A DNA stretch of 63,104 nt from Fimbriimonas sp. (lineage in GTDB: Bacteria > Armatimonadota > Fimbriimonadia > Fimbriimonadales > Fimbriimonadaceae): the NCBI GenBank assembly GCA_029866005.1, contig JARXAE010000019.1, forward strand, positions 1 through 63,104. Direction: 5' to 3'. Positions 26,214 to 35,466 of the stretch are shown here, piece by piece. The first letter of the stretch is position 1; each line of letters starts with the position of its first letter. The notes beneath the pieces were generated by a model, which worked only from the letters and a program-made list of their open reading frames with translations, had not been told where the DNA came from and searched no databases. Position numbers and translations under genes: made by a program.

Positions 26214-27500
26214 CTACTCTCTGATGATTCTGTGATGGTGATGAAAAGAGGAAAGCCAAATGACCCATGCATAAATGAGCCTGCTCAGAAACTTTGCGAC
26301 ACAAAAAATCCCAAAGCAAACCTCAAAAGATATGTTTAGGGAGGCGCAACCGACGATGGGCACAACTGCAAGTAGAAGTGTTAATACATCCACATAGAGC
26401 TTCCAGTCGACTCGATTGACAACAACTAAGGTTCGGCTAAGCGGACCGCAAAGTGAGGCCATGATCACCATCGGAGTCAACCCCACCAGCATCCACGAAA
26501 GAGGCGCCCATTTCGCACCCAAGATAGGGCCTGCCATTAAGTAGCCCAAAATGGCCACTGGTACATAAATCGCAATTGCGATCTTGAGCATTTTTCGTCC
26601 TGACTCGACCAAGTAGTCATTGATTTTTGATGGGTCATCGCGCAAAAGCTCGGCAAGGTGTTGGTGAAAAACATCCCCCACACTCGCTGCAATCAATCCA
26701 GACGGAATCGCAATCACCATCATCGCCACAGAGTACAGACCTGCATTAACCCCACCGTAATAGCTGAAGAACAACGGAATTGAAATCGAAAATGCCAAGC
26801 TATCAATCAACGAAGAGGGCATCATTTGCAAAGGCATTGACCGATACTTCTTTGCTGTTGACAGCAGCCCCGCTCGATCCCCCAACGCTTCTTTGACCCC
26901 TGAGAGAGCGTGTTTGGAAAGCGAGAACACACCTGACACTCGCCCGAAAACCTCCCCAATCGCAAGGCCTACCCAATCAAACTTCAGCAACCCAAAAAGA
27001 ACTGGAACCATCGCCCGCACAAATCCTTGCTGAATCATCGCCTTGCTGATTCCACCAAAATCTCCTCGACGAACAAACCAGAACCTTAGGCTCGAAAAAG
27101 CTCCGGTCAGAATCAGCGTCAAAACAAGCAACCAACCACAAGAGCCGGCAAGATCTCCGTAACCACCGATCTTCAGAATGTGAAGCAGATAGAAAACGAG
27201 CCCAGAAAGAAGCGAAATCGCGACCCCCGTCACTAGGGAAAGCGTAAGCAGTTGGTCCGCTTCTTTATCCGAGTTCGCCGAAGGCACCGCCATCTCGAAA
27301 CGCAAACCTACGACGACCGTAGCCGTTGCGACGAAAGCACTGAAAATCCCGAAATACCCGCGCTGAATGGGGTCGTACTGCCGCGAAATGATCGGCAAAA
27401 CAAGCACCGAGAACAGCTGTCCCAAGGCGGTTCCCCCGCCTAGTTTCAACATATTTCCTGCCGTAGTATCCCCGGCGATCAGATCTCGGATCCTTTTCAT
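26214..27500 (-). CDS. Wzx-type polysaccharide flippase
   Basis: This 428-residue polytopic protein has about 12 hydrophobic helices and an N-terminal G-G-G-T-A-L-G-Q-L region typical of MOP-family polysaccharide exporters. It would flip the lipid-linked repeat unit across the membrane. The frame continues 21 codons further 5' (to a TTG at 27563), but those are Arg/Cys-rich and look non-coding. ATG 27500 gives the usual start with a charged residue before helix 1. It lies 32 bp upstream of asnB and is probably cotranscribed. Confidence 0.85.
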   Translation of the reverse strand: MKRIRDLIAGDTTAGNMLKLGGGTALGQLFSVLVLPIISRQYDPIQRGYFGIFSAFVATATVVVGLRFEMAVPSANSDKEADQLLTLSLVTGVAISLLSGLVFYLLHILKIGGYGDLAGSCGWLLVLTLILTGAFSSLRFWFVRRGDFGGISKAMIQQGFVRAMVPVLFGLLKFDWVGLAIGEVFGRVSGVFSLSKHALSGVKEALGDRAGLLSTAKKYRSMPLQMMPSSLIDSLAFSISIPLFFSYYGGVNAGLYSVAMMVIAIPSGLIAASVGDVFHQHLAELLRDDPSKINDYLVESGRKMLKIAIAIYVPVAILGYLMAGPILGAKWAPLSWMLVGLTPMVIMASLCGPLSRTLVVVNRVDWKLYVDVLTLLLAVVPIVGCASLNISFEVCFGIFCVAKFLSRLIYAWVIWLSSFHHHHRIIRE

Positions 27501-27582
27501 TGACAATAGTCGCAGCTGCAAGCGAACCTGCGCATCGCGTCGTACGCATCGTGCGTACATCAAAACCCTACCCTAAACGAAT

Positions 27583-28275
27583 TCAGTTTGAGAAAGTTCG
27601 GCGAACCTCTTCTTCCGTATCCCCGGCTCCACCCATTTCAAGATGAAGATCGGTTGCATCCTTGATTCGATCAAGTGCCAGAAGCGTATGCCCAATGCAC
27701 CACTTCGCCTCGTGCACCCGGTCATCCTGCCCAAACTCGTACCGAGCCAGTAAAGCACTCTCAAAGTATTCAAGTGCATCTTCAAGTTCTCCTGCCTCGA
27801 AGCAATGCCAACCCATGTTGTTGTAAAGCGAACCAATCCAACGGCGAGCCCACTCATCCTTCGAAGTCTTCGCCAGACTGATCGCCTTCTGAGTGTAAAA
27901 CTCAACATGGTCACCCTCCGAAATCAGCGCCAACATGTGGAGCGCATCAACCCGCAAGTCCTCCGGCCCCGATACCGATACTTCTTCAAATCCTTGCTGA
28001 GCCTGCTCAATCATTCCCAGCCCGCGGTACGCCCGTCCCGCCTCAATCATCAAGCTCGCCGCCGCTCGACCACCCAAAGCCAACCCCTCATCCCAGACCG
28101 GCTTCATACACTCCAAGCACTCCTGGTTCGCACCCGAAAGGGAATAGGTCCGCGCAATCTGCGCGTGAACATCCAACTGCTCCTGCCGATCTTTCAGTGA
28201 GGGCAACAGCTCCTCGAACATAGCCCGCGTCGCAACCGGGTCACCAAAATTCCAATAGTCGCGAACATCTAGCAT
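27583..28275 (-). CDS. TPR-repeat protein
   Basis: This 230-residue all-helical protein has several tetratricopeptide-like repeats; the clearest is N-N-M-G-W-H-C-F-E-A-G near residue 165, followed by A-L-E-Y-F-E-S-A-L. It is probably a cytosolic scaffold. ATG 28275 is chosen because a TAAAGT box ends 8 nt upstream and the longer 5' extension is Arg-rich. It may lead the minus-strand wzx-asnB group, though an 82-bp gap separates them. Confidence 0.75.
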   Translation of the reverse strand: MLDVRDYWNFGDPVATRAMFEELLPSLKDRQEQLDVHAQIARTYSLSGANQECLECMKPVWDEGLALGGRAAASLMIEAGRAYRGLGMIEQAQQGFEEVSVSGPEDLRVDALHMLALISEGDHVEFYTQKAISLAKTSKDEWARRWIGSLYNNMGWHCFEAGELEDALEYFESALLARYEFGQDDRVHEAKWCIGHTLLALDRIKDATDLHLEMGGAGDTEEEVRRTFSN

Positions 28276-28283
28276 GTGAGAGG

Positions 28284-28289
28284 ACTTTA
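28284..28289 (-). promoter_or_regulatory. -10-like hexamer TAAAGT for the TPR gene
   Basis: TAAAGT on the minus strand ends 8 nt before ATG 28275, back to back with the promoter of the alpha/beta hydrolase gene. Confidence 0.4.
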
Positions 28290-28301
28290 ACCTAGATCGC
28301 G

Positions 28302-28307
28302 TAGAAT
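28302..28307 (+). promoter_or_regulatory. -10-like hexamer TAGAAT for the alpha/beta hydrolase
   Basis: TAGAAT ends 9 nt before the GTG start at 28317. There is no Shine-Dalgarno between box and start. Confidence 0.4.
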
Positions 28308-28316
28308 TAGCAACCG

Positions 28317-29231
28317 GTGGAAGACACTTACAAAAGGTGGCTGAACCGCGTCGAGTACCCCTTTGCATTGAGGGAATTCGATTCGGGTGACGGCTGGATG
28401 AACTACATTGACGAAGGCGAGGGTCACCCCGTCGTCTTCGTGCATGGTTGTATGACCTGGTCCTTCCTGTTTCGCCGAACCATCGAAGCTCTCTCCTCGA
28501 CGTATCGATGCATTGCGCCGGACCACCTCGGCTTTGGCCTCTCGGAAAAGTCCCAAACCGCCTCGTACTTGCCCGCCGACCATTCGCGCCGCTTCGGGCA
28601 GTTCATGTCATCCCTCGGGCTTGAAGAGGTTACGCTCGTCGTACATGACATCGGGGCCTCTATCGCCCTGGATTGGGCTGTGCAGAATCCACAACGCGTC
28701 CGCAATATCGTCTTCCTCAACTCCTACCTTTGGGACATGAGCAAGAATCCTCTCGCCGCAAAGCTTGCCCTCAACTACGGCCATCCAATCAACCGGTTCT
28801 ACTACAAGCACATCAGGGCAACCCCCTCCTTTGTGCTTCCTCCACTGTTTGCAGACCGGTACCGCGTCGCCCGCCCTATCCTTCGACAGTATCTCTATCC
28901 CTTCGACACCCACCGCGACCGTATCGCGCTTTTCTCTGCCGTCGAGGGTTACCGCCGAGACGGAGCCTGGTTCGATTCAGTTGCGAGCAAAGTGGACAAG
29001 CTCCAAGACAAACGAAAACTGATTGTTTGGGGCATCAAAGACCCGCTTCACACCGAAGATTCGCTGAAGCAACTCCAAGAACTTTTCCCCGAGGCTCAAA
29101 CAATCACCTTCTCCGATACGGGACGACTCCTTCCTGAGGAAAAGCCAGAAGCCCTCACCGGCGAGCTCACGTGGTTCCTGATGAACGCGACCCTGCCCGG
29201 CATGAGCCTCGTGGATCAGCTCGGAGGCTGA
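28317..29231 (+). CDS. Alpha/beta-hydrolase fold protein, dehalogenase-like but lacking the catalytic His
   Basis: This 304-residue protein resembles haloalkane dehalogenases and epoxide hydrolases: Y-I-D-E-G-E-G, an H-G oxyanion motif and a nucleophile elbow V-H-D111-I-G with Asp. Key residues differ. The halide-binding Asn after H-G is Cys, the Trp after the nucleophile is Ile, and the segment that normally carries the base His reads G-R270-L-L-P-E-E-K-P, with Arg in its place. It is therefore probably not a dehalogenase and may be inactive or act differently. The start is GTG, preceded by a TAGAAT box. Confidence 0.78.
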   Translation: MEDTYKRWLNRVEYPFALREFDSGDGWMNYIDEGEGHPVVFVHGCMTWSFLFRRTIEALSSTYRCIAPDHLGFGLSEKSQTASYLPADHSRRFGQFMSSLGLEEVTLVVHDIGASIALDWAVQNPQRVRNIVFLNSYLWDMSKNPLAAKLALNYGHPINRFYYKHIRATPSFVLPPLFADRYRVARPILRQYLYPFDTHRDRIALFSAVEGYRRDGAWFDSVASKVDKLQDKRKLIVWGIKDPLHTEDSLKQLQELFPEAQTITFSDTGRLLPEEKPEALTGELTWFLMNATLPGMSLVDQLGG

Positions 29232-29253
29232 GACATTCTAAAGTTGGAACGGT

Positions 29254-30441
29254 TTATCTGACCGCTTTCGCGGACAAGATCTGCTCCCAGAACCACTTCG
29301 CACACTGATGCTTTGACATCAGCTCGCTCGAAGCCGTCCGCCCATCCGCGAAAACCAAGTCAAGCCGGTTTGTCTCCGTGTCAAATCCCTGTCCCGCCTG
29401 GCTCACATCGTTCGCCGCAATCGCAAACAAACCCTTTCGCTTCAGCTTCGTCGCCGCAACCGACAAATCCGAAGTCGGCTCTGCCGCAAAACCGATGACC
29501 GTTGCCGAAGGATTCGCCGCCACCACCGCCGCAATAATGTCCGGATTCGGAGCCAGTTCCAAATGTACAGTCTCTGCCGACCGCCGCATTTTCCCAGAAA
29601 CCCGATTCACCACGTGGTAATCCGCGACCGCCGCCGCTCCAACAATGTAATCAAACCCAGACGCGAGCGATAAGGTCGCATCGTGCATCTCTAAAGCCGT
29701 CTCCACCCGAACTGTGGTCGCCCCCGCCGGTAGCCGTGCCGCCTGAGGTCCTGCCACCACCGTCACCTCCGCCCCCAGCCGCAGGGCAGCCCGAGCCAAC
29801 GCCGAACCCATCTTCCCGCTTGACCGATTCGTGATGTACCGAACATCATCAATCGGCTCGCGGGTCGGGCCTGAAGTAATCAAAACCCGCTTACCCTTAA
29901 AAATCGACGACGCAGAAACCACGTCCAAAACTGCGGCAGCGATTGCCGGAATCGAGGCCAGCTTGCCCTGTCCATTCTCACCGCAAGCAACGTCACCCTC
30001 CAAGGGCTCCACGATCTCGGCACCGCGCTCTGCAAGCAAAGCCAATGCAGCCTGCGTCGCCTCATGCAAATACATCTGCGGATTCATCGCCGGAGCCAAG
30101 ACCAATGGCTTATTTGAAGCAAGGCAAAGCGTGGTCAACATATCGTCCCCCACCCCCGCCGCCAGCTTGTTCAGCGTATTTGCCGTCGCCGGGGCAACGA
30201 CCACAACATCAGCCGAGCGGGCCCAATCAATGTGCGCCATTCGCCCCCGCTCAGGTTCCTCAAAGGTATCAATCAAACAAGGTTGGCCGGTCAATGCCTC
30301 GAAAAGGGCGACGGAAACAAACTCCTGCGCCGAATCAGTCAAGCAAACCCGAACCGTAAACCCGGACCGCATCAGTTCCCGCGCGAGGTCAGCCGCCCGA
30401 TATGCGGCAACCGAACCCGAAACTCCCAGGACGGCGTTCAT
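29254..30441 (-). CDS. coaBC: CoaBC: phosphopantothenoylcysteine decarboxylase / phosphopantothenate-cysteine ligase
   Basis: This 395-residue bifunctional enzyme of coenzyme A synthesis has an N-terminal flavoprotein decarboxylase (about 1-180, with G-S-V-A-A-Y-R, P-A-M-N-P-Q-M and the Cys of A-C-G-E-N-G-Q-G). The C-terminal ligase domain has T-S-G-P-T-R-E-P-I-D and a later I-G-F-A-A-E. The length is normal. It overlaps the end of gmk by ATGA, giving the common gmk-coaBC order. Confidence 0.95.
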   Translation of the reverse strand: MNAVLGVSGSVAAYRAADLARELMRSGFTVRVCLTDSAQEFVSVALFEALTGQPCLIDTFEEPERGRMAHIDWARSADVVVVAPATANTLNKLAAGVGDDMLTTLCLASNKPLVLAPAMNPQMYLHEATQAALALLAERGAEIVEPLEGDVACGENGQGKLASIPAIAAAVLDVVSASSIFKGKRVLITSGPTREPIDDVRYITNRSSGKMGSALARAALRLGAEVTVVAGPQAARLPAGATTVRVETALEMHDATLSLASGFDYIVGAAAVADYHVVNRVSGKMRRSAETVHLELAPNPDIIAAVVAANPSATVIGFAAEPTSDLSVAATKLKRKGLFAIAANDVSQAGQGFDTETNRLDLVFADGRTASSELMSKHQCAKWFWEQILSAKAVR

Positions 30442-30986
30442 AAAACCAGCCTTTCCAAGATATCAACTGTGTCTTCCACATCTTGATTGACGACGATGTG
30501 CTGGTACCTATCGCGGACCGACATCTCGTCATGGGCATTTTTCAGGCGCTTTGCAATTGTGGCGTCGTCCTCGGTGCCTCGTCCCCGAATCCGTGTCTCG
30601 AGCTCCTCTACCGAGGGCGGCATCAAGAAGACCGTGAGCGCATCCGACCTCAGCTCCATCGCCGTCAAAGCTCCTTGAACGTCGATCTTGAGAATCGCAA
30701 TCTTGCCCTCTTCGAGCATTGCATCCATATCGCTCAAAGGAGTGGCGTAAAAATTTCCGTGGACTTCTTTGAACTCCAAAAAGTCGCCATCCGCCGCTTT
30801 GGCGTGGAACAGCTCACGAGAGACAAAGTTGTAATCCATCCCATCCAGCTCTCCCAGTCGAGGAGTACGAGTGGTGTAAGCGACAACCCGAGCCACATCG
30901 GGATTGCGCGCTTGCCAAGCGTTGATCACGGTGTCTTTTCCAACTCCGCTCGGCCCGCTAAGGATGACCAATCTGCCCTGACTCAT
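30438..30986 (-). CDS. gmk: Guanylate kinase
   Basis: This 182-residue kinase has the P-loop G-P-S-G-V-G-K-D-T near residue 10, the GMP-binding T-T-R-x-P-R-x-G-E and the D-Y-x-F region. It phosphorylates GMP to GDP. It is immediately followed by coaBC through an ATGA overlap. A TAAACT box ends 9 nt before its ATG, and a terminator hairpin separates it from the chemoreceptor gene upstream. Confidence 0.95.
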   Translation of the reverse strand: MSQGRLVILSGPSGVGKDTVINAWQARNPDVARVVAYTTRTPRLGELDGMDYNFVSRELFHAKAADGDFLEFKEVHGNFYATPLSDMDAMLEEGKIAILKIDVQGALTAMELRSDALTVFLMPPSVEELETRIRGRGTEDDATIAKRLKNAHDEMSVRDRYQHIVVNQDVEDTVDILERLVL

Positions 30987-30995
30987 GTTGGTTTT

Positions 30996-31001
30996 AGTTT
31001 A
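30996..31001 (-). promoter_or_regulatory. -10-like hexamer TAAACT for gmk-coaBC
   Basis: TAAACT on the minus strand ends 9 nt before the gmk ATG. It lies just downstream of the chemoreceptor terminator, consistent with a separate transcription unit. Confidence 0.45.
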
Positions 31002-31017
31002 CTGATAAATGACAAGA

Positions 31018-31040
31018 CCCCGAGAATTTGACTCTCGGGG
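31018..31040 (-). terminator. Rho-independent-type terminator after the chemoreceptor gene
   Basis: CCCCGAGA and TCTCGGGG form a perfect 8-bp GC-rich stem around a 7-nt loop, 18 bp past the chemoreceptor stop. The minus-strand sequence after the stem is T-rich but interrupted (TCTTGTCATTT). Confidence 0.7.
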
Positions 31041-31058
31041 TTTGTTGACTCCTGAAGG

Positions 31059-33017
31059 TTAGGCGGCCTTGTTCTCGTAGACCTCGAACTTAGTCGCTGT
31101 GGCACCTTTGTCGATCTTGAACTTACTGACCGCTTCCTGCAGGTTCCCGCTCAGAAGGCTCAGGTTCGTTGCCGATTCAGTGACATCGCCAATACCTTTG
31201 GTCATCTCGGAAGCTCCGGCCGCCGCTTCTTCGGCAATTGCCGCAACGTTGGTGATGGAGTTGGTCACCCGTTCGGTTCCCTCCGTCATCTCTTGGCTCG
31301 CCTGGAGGTTATCCCGGGCGGCAAGTGCGACGTTCTCCATGGATGTGGTGGCTTCGTAAGTCACCTTAGCAACTTGGTCTGCATACACTTTCACCTTGTC
31401 TGACGAAGCAAGAATGTCCTTCAGAGCTGCCCCCGCCAGAGTTGATCGCTTCACGCCGTCTTCAGCTTCATTCGAAGTGGTCTGGATGGCTTCAACCGTC
31501 TCTTTAACGGTTGCCCGGACGTTTCCGATGAGGCCGCCGATTTCCTTGGTCGCAAGGCTCGACTGCTCAGCAAGCTTTCGAACTTCGTCGGCAACCACCG
31601 CGAATCCACGGCCATGCTCACCAGCTCGCGCTGCTTCGATAGCAGCGTTGAGCGCAAGGAGGTTGGTTTGGGCGGCAATGCTGTCGATCGTCTTGACGAT
31701 GTCGCCAATCTTCTGTCCAGCTGCATCAAGCTCTTGAACCTTGGCCGCCGAGAACTCGATCTGCTCCTTCAGTCGTTCCATTGCGGCAACGGTCTCAGTG
31801 ACCGCCGTATTTCCGCTCGCTGCTGAGGTAGCCATTTCTTTAGCCGCCTCGTCAACCTGAGCGATTCCTCGCGATGCTTCCGAAAGCGAAGCCGATGCAT
31901 TGTCGACAAGTCTTGCCTGTCGCTCGCTGCTCTGGCCTACCTCAAGAACCTGAGCGTGGAGCTCTTCGATGATTACCGCAACTTCGGATGCATTTGTCGC
32001 GAGTTGGTCGCTACCGGCCGAAATCTCGGATGATGTTGCGCTGATCTCTTCCGAAGAAGCCGCCAAGGTGGTAGATGTCTGCGCAACCGTGTTCGATCCC
32101 GTTGAAACTTCATGAATCAGCTCGGAGAGTGATCGCCGAGCGGAATTGTAGCATCCAACTGCAGTTTGAATTCGACCGAGCATTCGGTTAAACGTCTCAG
32201 ACATTTGACCGATCTCATCATTGCCTGAAACAGGTAGCGGTGTCGTTACCGGAACTACATCGTAGGTGAGGTCCCCTTCAGCCATACCTGTAAACCCTGT
32301 CACAAGACCAATAGCGCATCTGTCAGCAACGGACAACAGTCGCTCCGAAACCAGTGCGATCGGTCGAGTAATTGAACGGGTGAGCGCCACACCGCAGATG
32401 ACGGCGACAATGGTGCCAACAATCGCGACAGCTTGGAGAGTGTTCCCGATACCTTTGGCCGCAACGACTGATTCGGCATGAACTCGCTGACCATTCTTTT
32501 CGTTCCACGCGCCCAATCCGTCAAAATAGACATCCATTTTCTCACCCTCGCCGAAAAGCTTCCTCGCACTCGCTGCAACTCCTGCCATGTCCGTACCGGA
32601 CAGAGACTTCTTGGCGAGATCACCCAATGACTTTGAATATGGGTCCCAAGCTGCAGTTAACTCATCAAAGTTCTTTCGATCCTCTGCAACCGTGATGGTT
32701 TTGACATACTTGTCCATCGCGCCTTTCTGTTCATCCAAGAACCCAAGCAGATTCTTCGCATGAACTCTCTGGTCGCTTAGCTCAGCGGACCCTCCCATTG
32801 CGGTTAGTTCAATGTTTGCGTTCATGAACAAGTCATCCATCTCGCCGCAGGACGCCAAGCCAGGGATAACGTCAACTTTGAAGAGATCCAGACGTTTGTT
32901 GAGCTTTCCGAGACCACTTAAGGCAATCATTGACATTAAAATGAACGTCACAGCCATCAAGCCGAAGGCGAGTCCGATTTTGCGACCAAGACTCAAGTTA
33001 ATAAGCAGTTTTTTCAT
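31059..33017 (-). CDS. Methyl-accepting chemotaxis protein
   Basis: This 652-residue transmembrane chemoreceptor has TM1 at about 12-35, a helical four-helix-bundle-like periplasmic domain (about 36-190), TM2 at about 195-217 and a HAMP domain. A long cytoplasmic coiled coil follows, with the highly conserved hairpin tip ([17 protein letters not shown]). ATG 33017 is chosen because AGAGGTG lies upstream and MKKLL gives a good TM1 start; the frame begins 4 codons earlier. No CheA/CheW genes are nearby, so it is an orphan receptor. Confidence 0.93.
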   Translation of the reverse strand: MKKLLINLSLGRKIGLAFGLMAVTFILMSMIALSGLGKLNKRLDLFKVDVIPGLASCGEMDDLFMNANIELTAMGGSAELSDQRVHAKNLLGFLDEQKGAMDKYVKTITVAEDRKNFDELTAAWDPYSKSLGDLAKKSLSGTDMAGVAASARKLFGEGEKMDVYFDGLGAWNEKNGQRVHAESVVAAKGIGNTLQAVAIVGTIVAVICGVALTRSITRPIALVSERLLSVADRCAIGLVTGFTGMAEGDLTYDVVPVTTPLPVSGNDEIGQMSETFNRMLGRIQTAVGCYNSARRSLSELIHEVSTGSNTVAQTSTTLAASSEEISATSSEISAGSDQLATNASEVAVIIEELHAQVLEVGQSSERQARLVDNASASLSEASRGIAQVDEAAKEMATSAASGNTAVTETVAAMERLKEQIEFSAAKVQELDAAGQKIGDIVKTIDSIAAQTNLLALNAAIEAARAGEHGRGFAVVADEVRKLAEQSSLATKEIGGLIGNVRATVKETVEAIQTTSNEAEDGVKRSTLAGAALKDILASSDKVKVYADQVAKVTYEATTSMENVALAARDNLQASQEMTEGTERVTNSITNVAAIAEEAAAGASEMTKGIGDVTESATNLSLLSGNLQEAVSKFKIDKGATATKFEVYENKAA

Positions 33018-33188
33018 ATGGCGAAGCACCTCTTTGGGCTAGTAGAAGCGTCGGCAATCTGTTTTGCCGAAAAGAGGTATTTTCAGCATTTTTACTGGAA
33101 ACTGCTTGTTTTATCGCAATTTTGATAGGCGGATTGAGATTTTGAGTCGATAGGCACGTAGCTTGTAATTAGACTCACCAAGGAAACC

Positions 33189-33467
33189 ATGACATCACTC
33201 TTCATCGCAACACTCGCCATTCAACCTCGTAACCTCATCGTCGACCAGGTCAAAGTGACCCAGGTCTATGCTGGTCGTAGAGGCACTCGAGTCGTCGAAG
33301 AGTTCACGGCTCGCGACCAAAATGGAACTGTCACAGTTAAGGTCTATCCATTTCACTCCAACGTTGCTCGAACCCCAGCAATCGTGAAAAAGGGTGACCG
33401 AATTTCGATCACCCTTTCCGACAAAGCGACTTCTGCGAAGATCACGGTAGATCAGATCAGATTCTGA
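33189..33467 (+). CDS. Small uncharacterised protein (92 aa)
   Basis: I do not recognise this protein. It has a short hydrophobic start followed by beta-strand-like segments rich in Val, Thr and Lys, and could be exported. AAGGAAA just before the ATG supports the start. Its end overlaps the end of the convergent outer-membrane-like gene by 11 bp. Nt 33389-33417 inside the coding region form a 9-bp inverted repeat. Confidence 0.5.
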   Translation: MTSLFIATLAIQPRNLIVDQVKVTQVYAGRRGTRVVEEFTARDQNGTVTVKVYPFHSNVARTPAIVKKGDRISITLSDKATSAKITVDQIRF

Positions 33468-34074
33468 ACGTGTAGGTAAGCACGAAAGTGTAGTTTGCTT
33501 CCGTAGCAAGATCGTGCGGCTTAGTGTAGATTCCTTGCAACACTAAGCCGCTTTTCATTGTGTAGAACAGGCTATAGGCTGCAGAACCTGTTGAATTGCC
33601 AACGTATTCGGCAGAGCAACCCCACTGATCGCTGAAAGCGTGGTCAAATCCAAAGACTCCGCGATTCTCATCGTCATGCTGGTAGCCAAGATGCAAGTTG
33701 TAGTTGCCTATCGTGTAACGGGCATATTCAAAAGTAGAAACCGCATCCGAAGATAGTCCCTGCCAGCCAAATCCGAAGGCGAACTTCTCATCCTTCGATC
33801 GGTACGGCGTGAACTTCAGTCCAAAATTGTGAGAACCCAAAAAGTCGGTGATCCCCGAGAACTCGGCAACATCAAACAATCCCAGAACATAGTTTTGAGA
33901 CTGCAAATACTGGCTGGTCAACTTAGAATTACTAGATGTGAAATTCTGGTTGAGCTGAAACTCTCTATGACCCAAAACATCCGCAACCGGATAATTGATC
34001 AATGCCGAAACTTGTCCCTGGCTAGTCGCAGCTAATGCGGTAGCACCGAAAATAAGAATTAACCCCTTGCTCAT
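33457..34074 (-). CDS. Predicted outer-membrane beta-barrel or exported beta-rich protein
   Basis: This 205-residue protein has a signal peptide (Lys3, hydrophobic core, cleavage near S-Q-G-Q) and a body of alternating hydrophobic and polar strands rich in Tyr, Phe, Gly and Asn. It ends Y-T-F-R-I, reminiscent of the final strand of small outer-membrane barrels. GGGGAAGGG precedes the ATG. I cannot assign a transport or enzyme role. Confidence 0.65.
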   Translation of the reverse strand: MSKGLILIFGATALAATSQGQVSALINYPVADVLGHREFQLNQNFTSSNSKLTSQYLQSQNYVLGLFDVAEFSGITDFLGSHNFGLKFTPYRSKDEKFAFGFGWQGLSSDAVSTFEYARYTIGNYNLHLGYQHDDENRGVFGFDHAFSDQWGCSAEYVGNSTGSAAYSLFYTMKSGLVLQGIYTKPHDLATEANYTFVLTYTFRI

Positions 34075-34158
34075 AACCCTTCCCCAAGAGCCGATTCCAG
34101 CTCAACAGGGGTTTAGTTCCATCAGTCGTTCAGGGAAATTGCTGACTCAAATACCGGG

Positions 34159-35466
34159 TTAGAGCCCCAGTAAAGTCATGAGCCTGCTCACAACCTTGAC
34201 CGGATCGTGACGAACAAAGTCACTTTCACTCATGAAGTTTCCGCTGATGACCTTGAGCCCCATCGCGCGGATGCGATCAATATCGGGGTCCACCAAGTTC
34301 TGCCCCACAGTGCGGTACTTCTCTAGCGCATCCTGCGAAGGAACGCCCGTGTTGACCACCACATAGTCGAAGACTCGCCCCTTGACCTGAGCGAGGATAG
34401 CTCCAACATGTTCGCTCGCACTGAAGGTATCGCTCTCTCCAGGCTGAGTCATGACATTGCAAATGTAAACCTTCAGCGCTCTGCTATCGCGCATCGCCGC
34501 CGCGACTCCCGGAATCAGCAGATTTGGAATCACGGAAGTGTAAACACTTCCCGGCCCCACGCAGATCAAGTCCGCATCTGCAATCGCCTCAAGGGAAGGC
34601 AAGTAGGGTTGTACATTATCCGGAGAAAGTCGAAGCTCTTTGATCCTGCGACCCGCGGCAACGATTTCCGTTTCGCCCCGAATTTCGAGATCACCGTCTA
34701 ACATCGCCTTCAGCCCAACGTGATCCAGGGTCGAAGGCATCACCTGACCGCGAATTGCCAAGACCTCTGAAGCAATGTTGATCGCACGCTCAAAATCGCC
34801 CTGGGCCTGATCCACAAGCGCTGCAATCAGCAGGTTGCCCATCGCATGACCACTGAGCGAACCGCTGTCCTTAAATCGATGTTGGAACAGGTCGGTCATC
34901 GCCTTTTCCGCATCCGCTAACGCCACGAGGCAGTTCCGAATATCCCCCGGCGGGATCATTCCCTTATCCTGGATTAGCCGTCCGGAAGAGCCACCATCGT
35001 CGGTCACCGTCACGATCGCCGTGATGTTCGACGAGTGCTGCTTCCACCCCCGCAATAGCGTGGAGAGACCGGTCCCACCTCCTAGAGCAACAATGTGTGG
35101 ACCGGAGGCGAGTTGTTGACGGCGAACGTAAACGTCGACTCGGCCACCTTTCATCGACGGATTAAGTGTCTCGATCACATGGATGAAAGCAAGTCGAACT
35201 GCCAGCAGCATCAAAGCGACGCCAAGGAGCAACAACGCCGCCCCAACCCAGTGAATCGCTAGGTCAGACTGGTCAGCGTCTGCCACATTTCCCAGGGCGG
35301 TTGATGCCGCCGAGTGAAGTTCACGGGTCATCCCCTGGATCTGGACGTTGAACGCCATCAGAGCGCCGACTAACGTGCCCGTAAAGCCAATGAAGAGCAA
35401 AAACGCAGCCCGCCAAACTCCTACCGTGGGAGCCAGCGCATGACGAAGTTTGTGACGCCGAATCAC
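34159..35466 (-). CDS. yvcK: YvcK/CofD-like protein with N-terminal membrane anchor
   Basis: This 435-residue protein has the YvcK signature G-G-G-T-G-L-S-T-L-L-R-G, T-V-T-D-D-G-G-S-S-G-R-L and P-P-G-D-I-R-N-C. In Firmicutes these proteins bind UDP-GlcNAc and act in cell-wall and carbon-source control. It differs from the roughly 320-residue soluble forms by a roughly 110-residue N-terminal extension with two transmembrane helices (about 18-40 and 70-92). Its ATG overlaps the stop of the holin-4-type membrane protein gene (ATGA). Confidence 0.9.
   Translation of the reverse strand: MIRRHKLRHALAPTVGVWRAAFLLFIGFTGTLVGALMAFNVQIQGMTRELHSAASTALGNVADADQSDLAIHWVGAALLLLGVALMLLAVRLAFIHVIETLNPSMKGGRVDVYVRRQQLASGPHIVALGGGTGLSTLLRGWKQHSSNITAIVTVTDDGGSSGRLIQDKGMIPPGDIRNCLVALADAEKAMTDLFQHRFKDSGSLSGHAMGNLLIAALVDQAQGDFERAINIASEVLAIRGQVMPSTLDHVGLKAMLDGDLEIRGETEIVAAGRRIKELRLSPDNVQPYLPSLEAIADADLICVGPGSVYTSVIPNLLIPGVAAAMRDSRALKVYICNVMTQPGESDTFSASEHVGAILAQVKGRVFDYVVVNTGVPSQDALEKYRTVGQNLVDPDIDRIRAMGLKVISGNFMSESDFVRHDPVKVVSRLMTLLGL

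Noticed and set aside
28317-29231. Annotation as haloalkane dehalogenase
   Set aside because: The base His and both halide-binding residues are replaced, so only fold-level assignment is justified.
33389-33417. 9-bp inverted repeat resembling a terminator
   Set aside because: It lies inside the coding region of the 92-residue gene and encodes part of the protein; a terminator there is unlikely.
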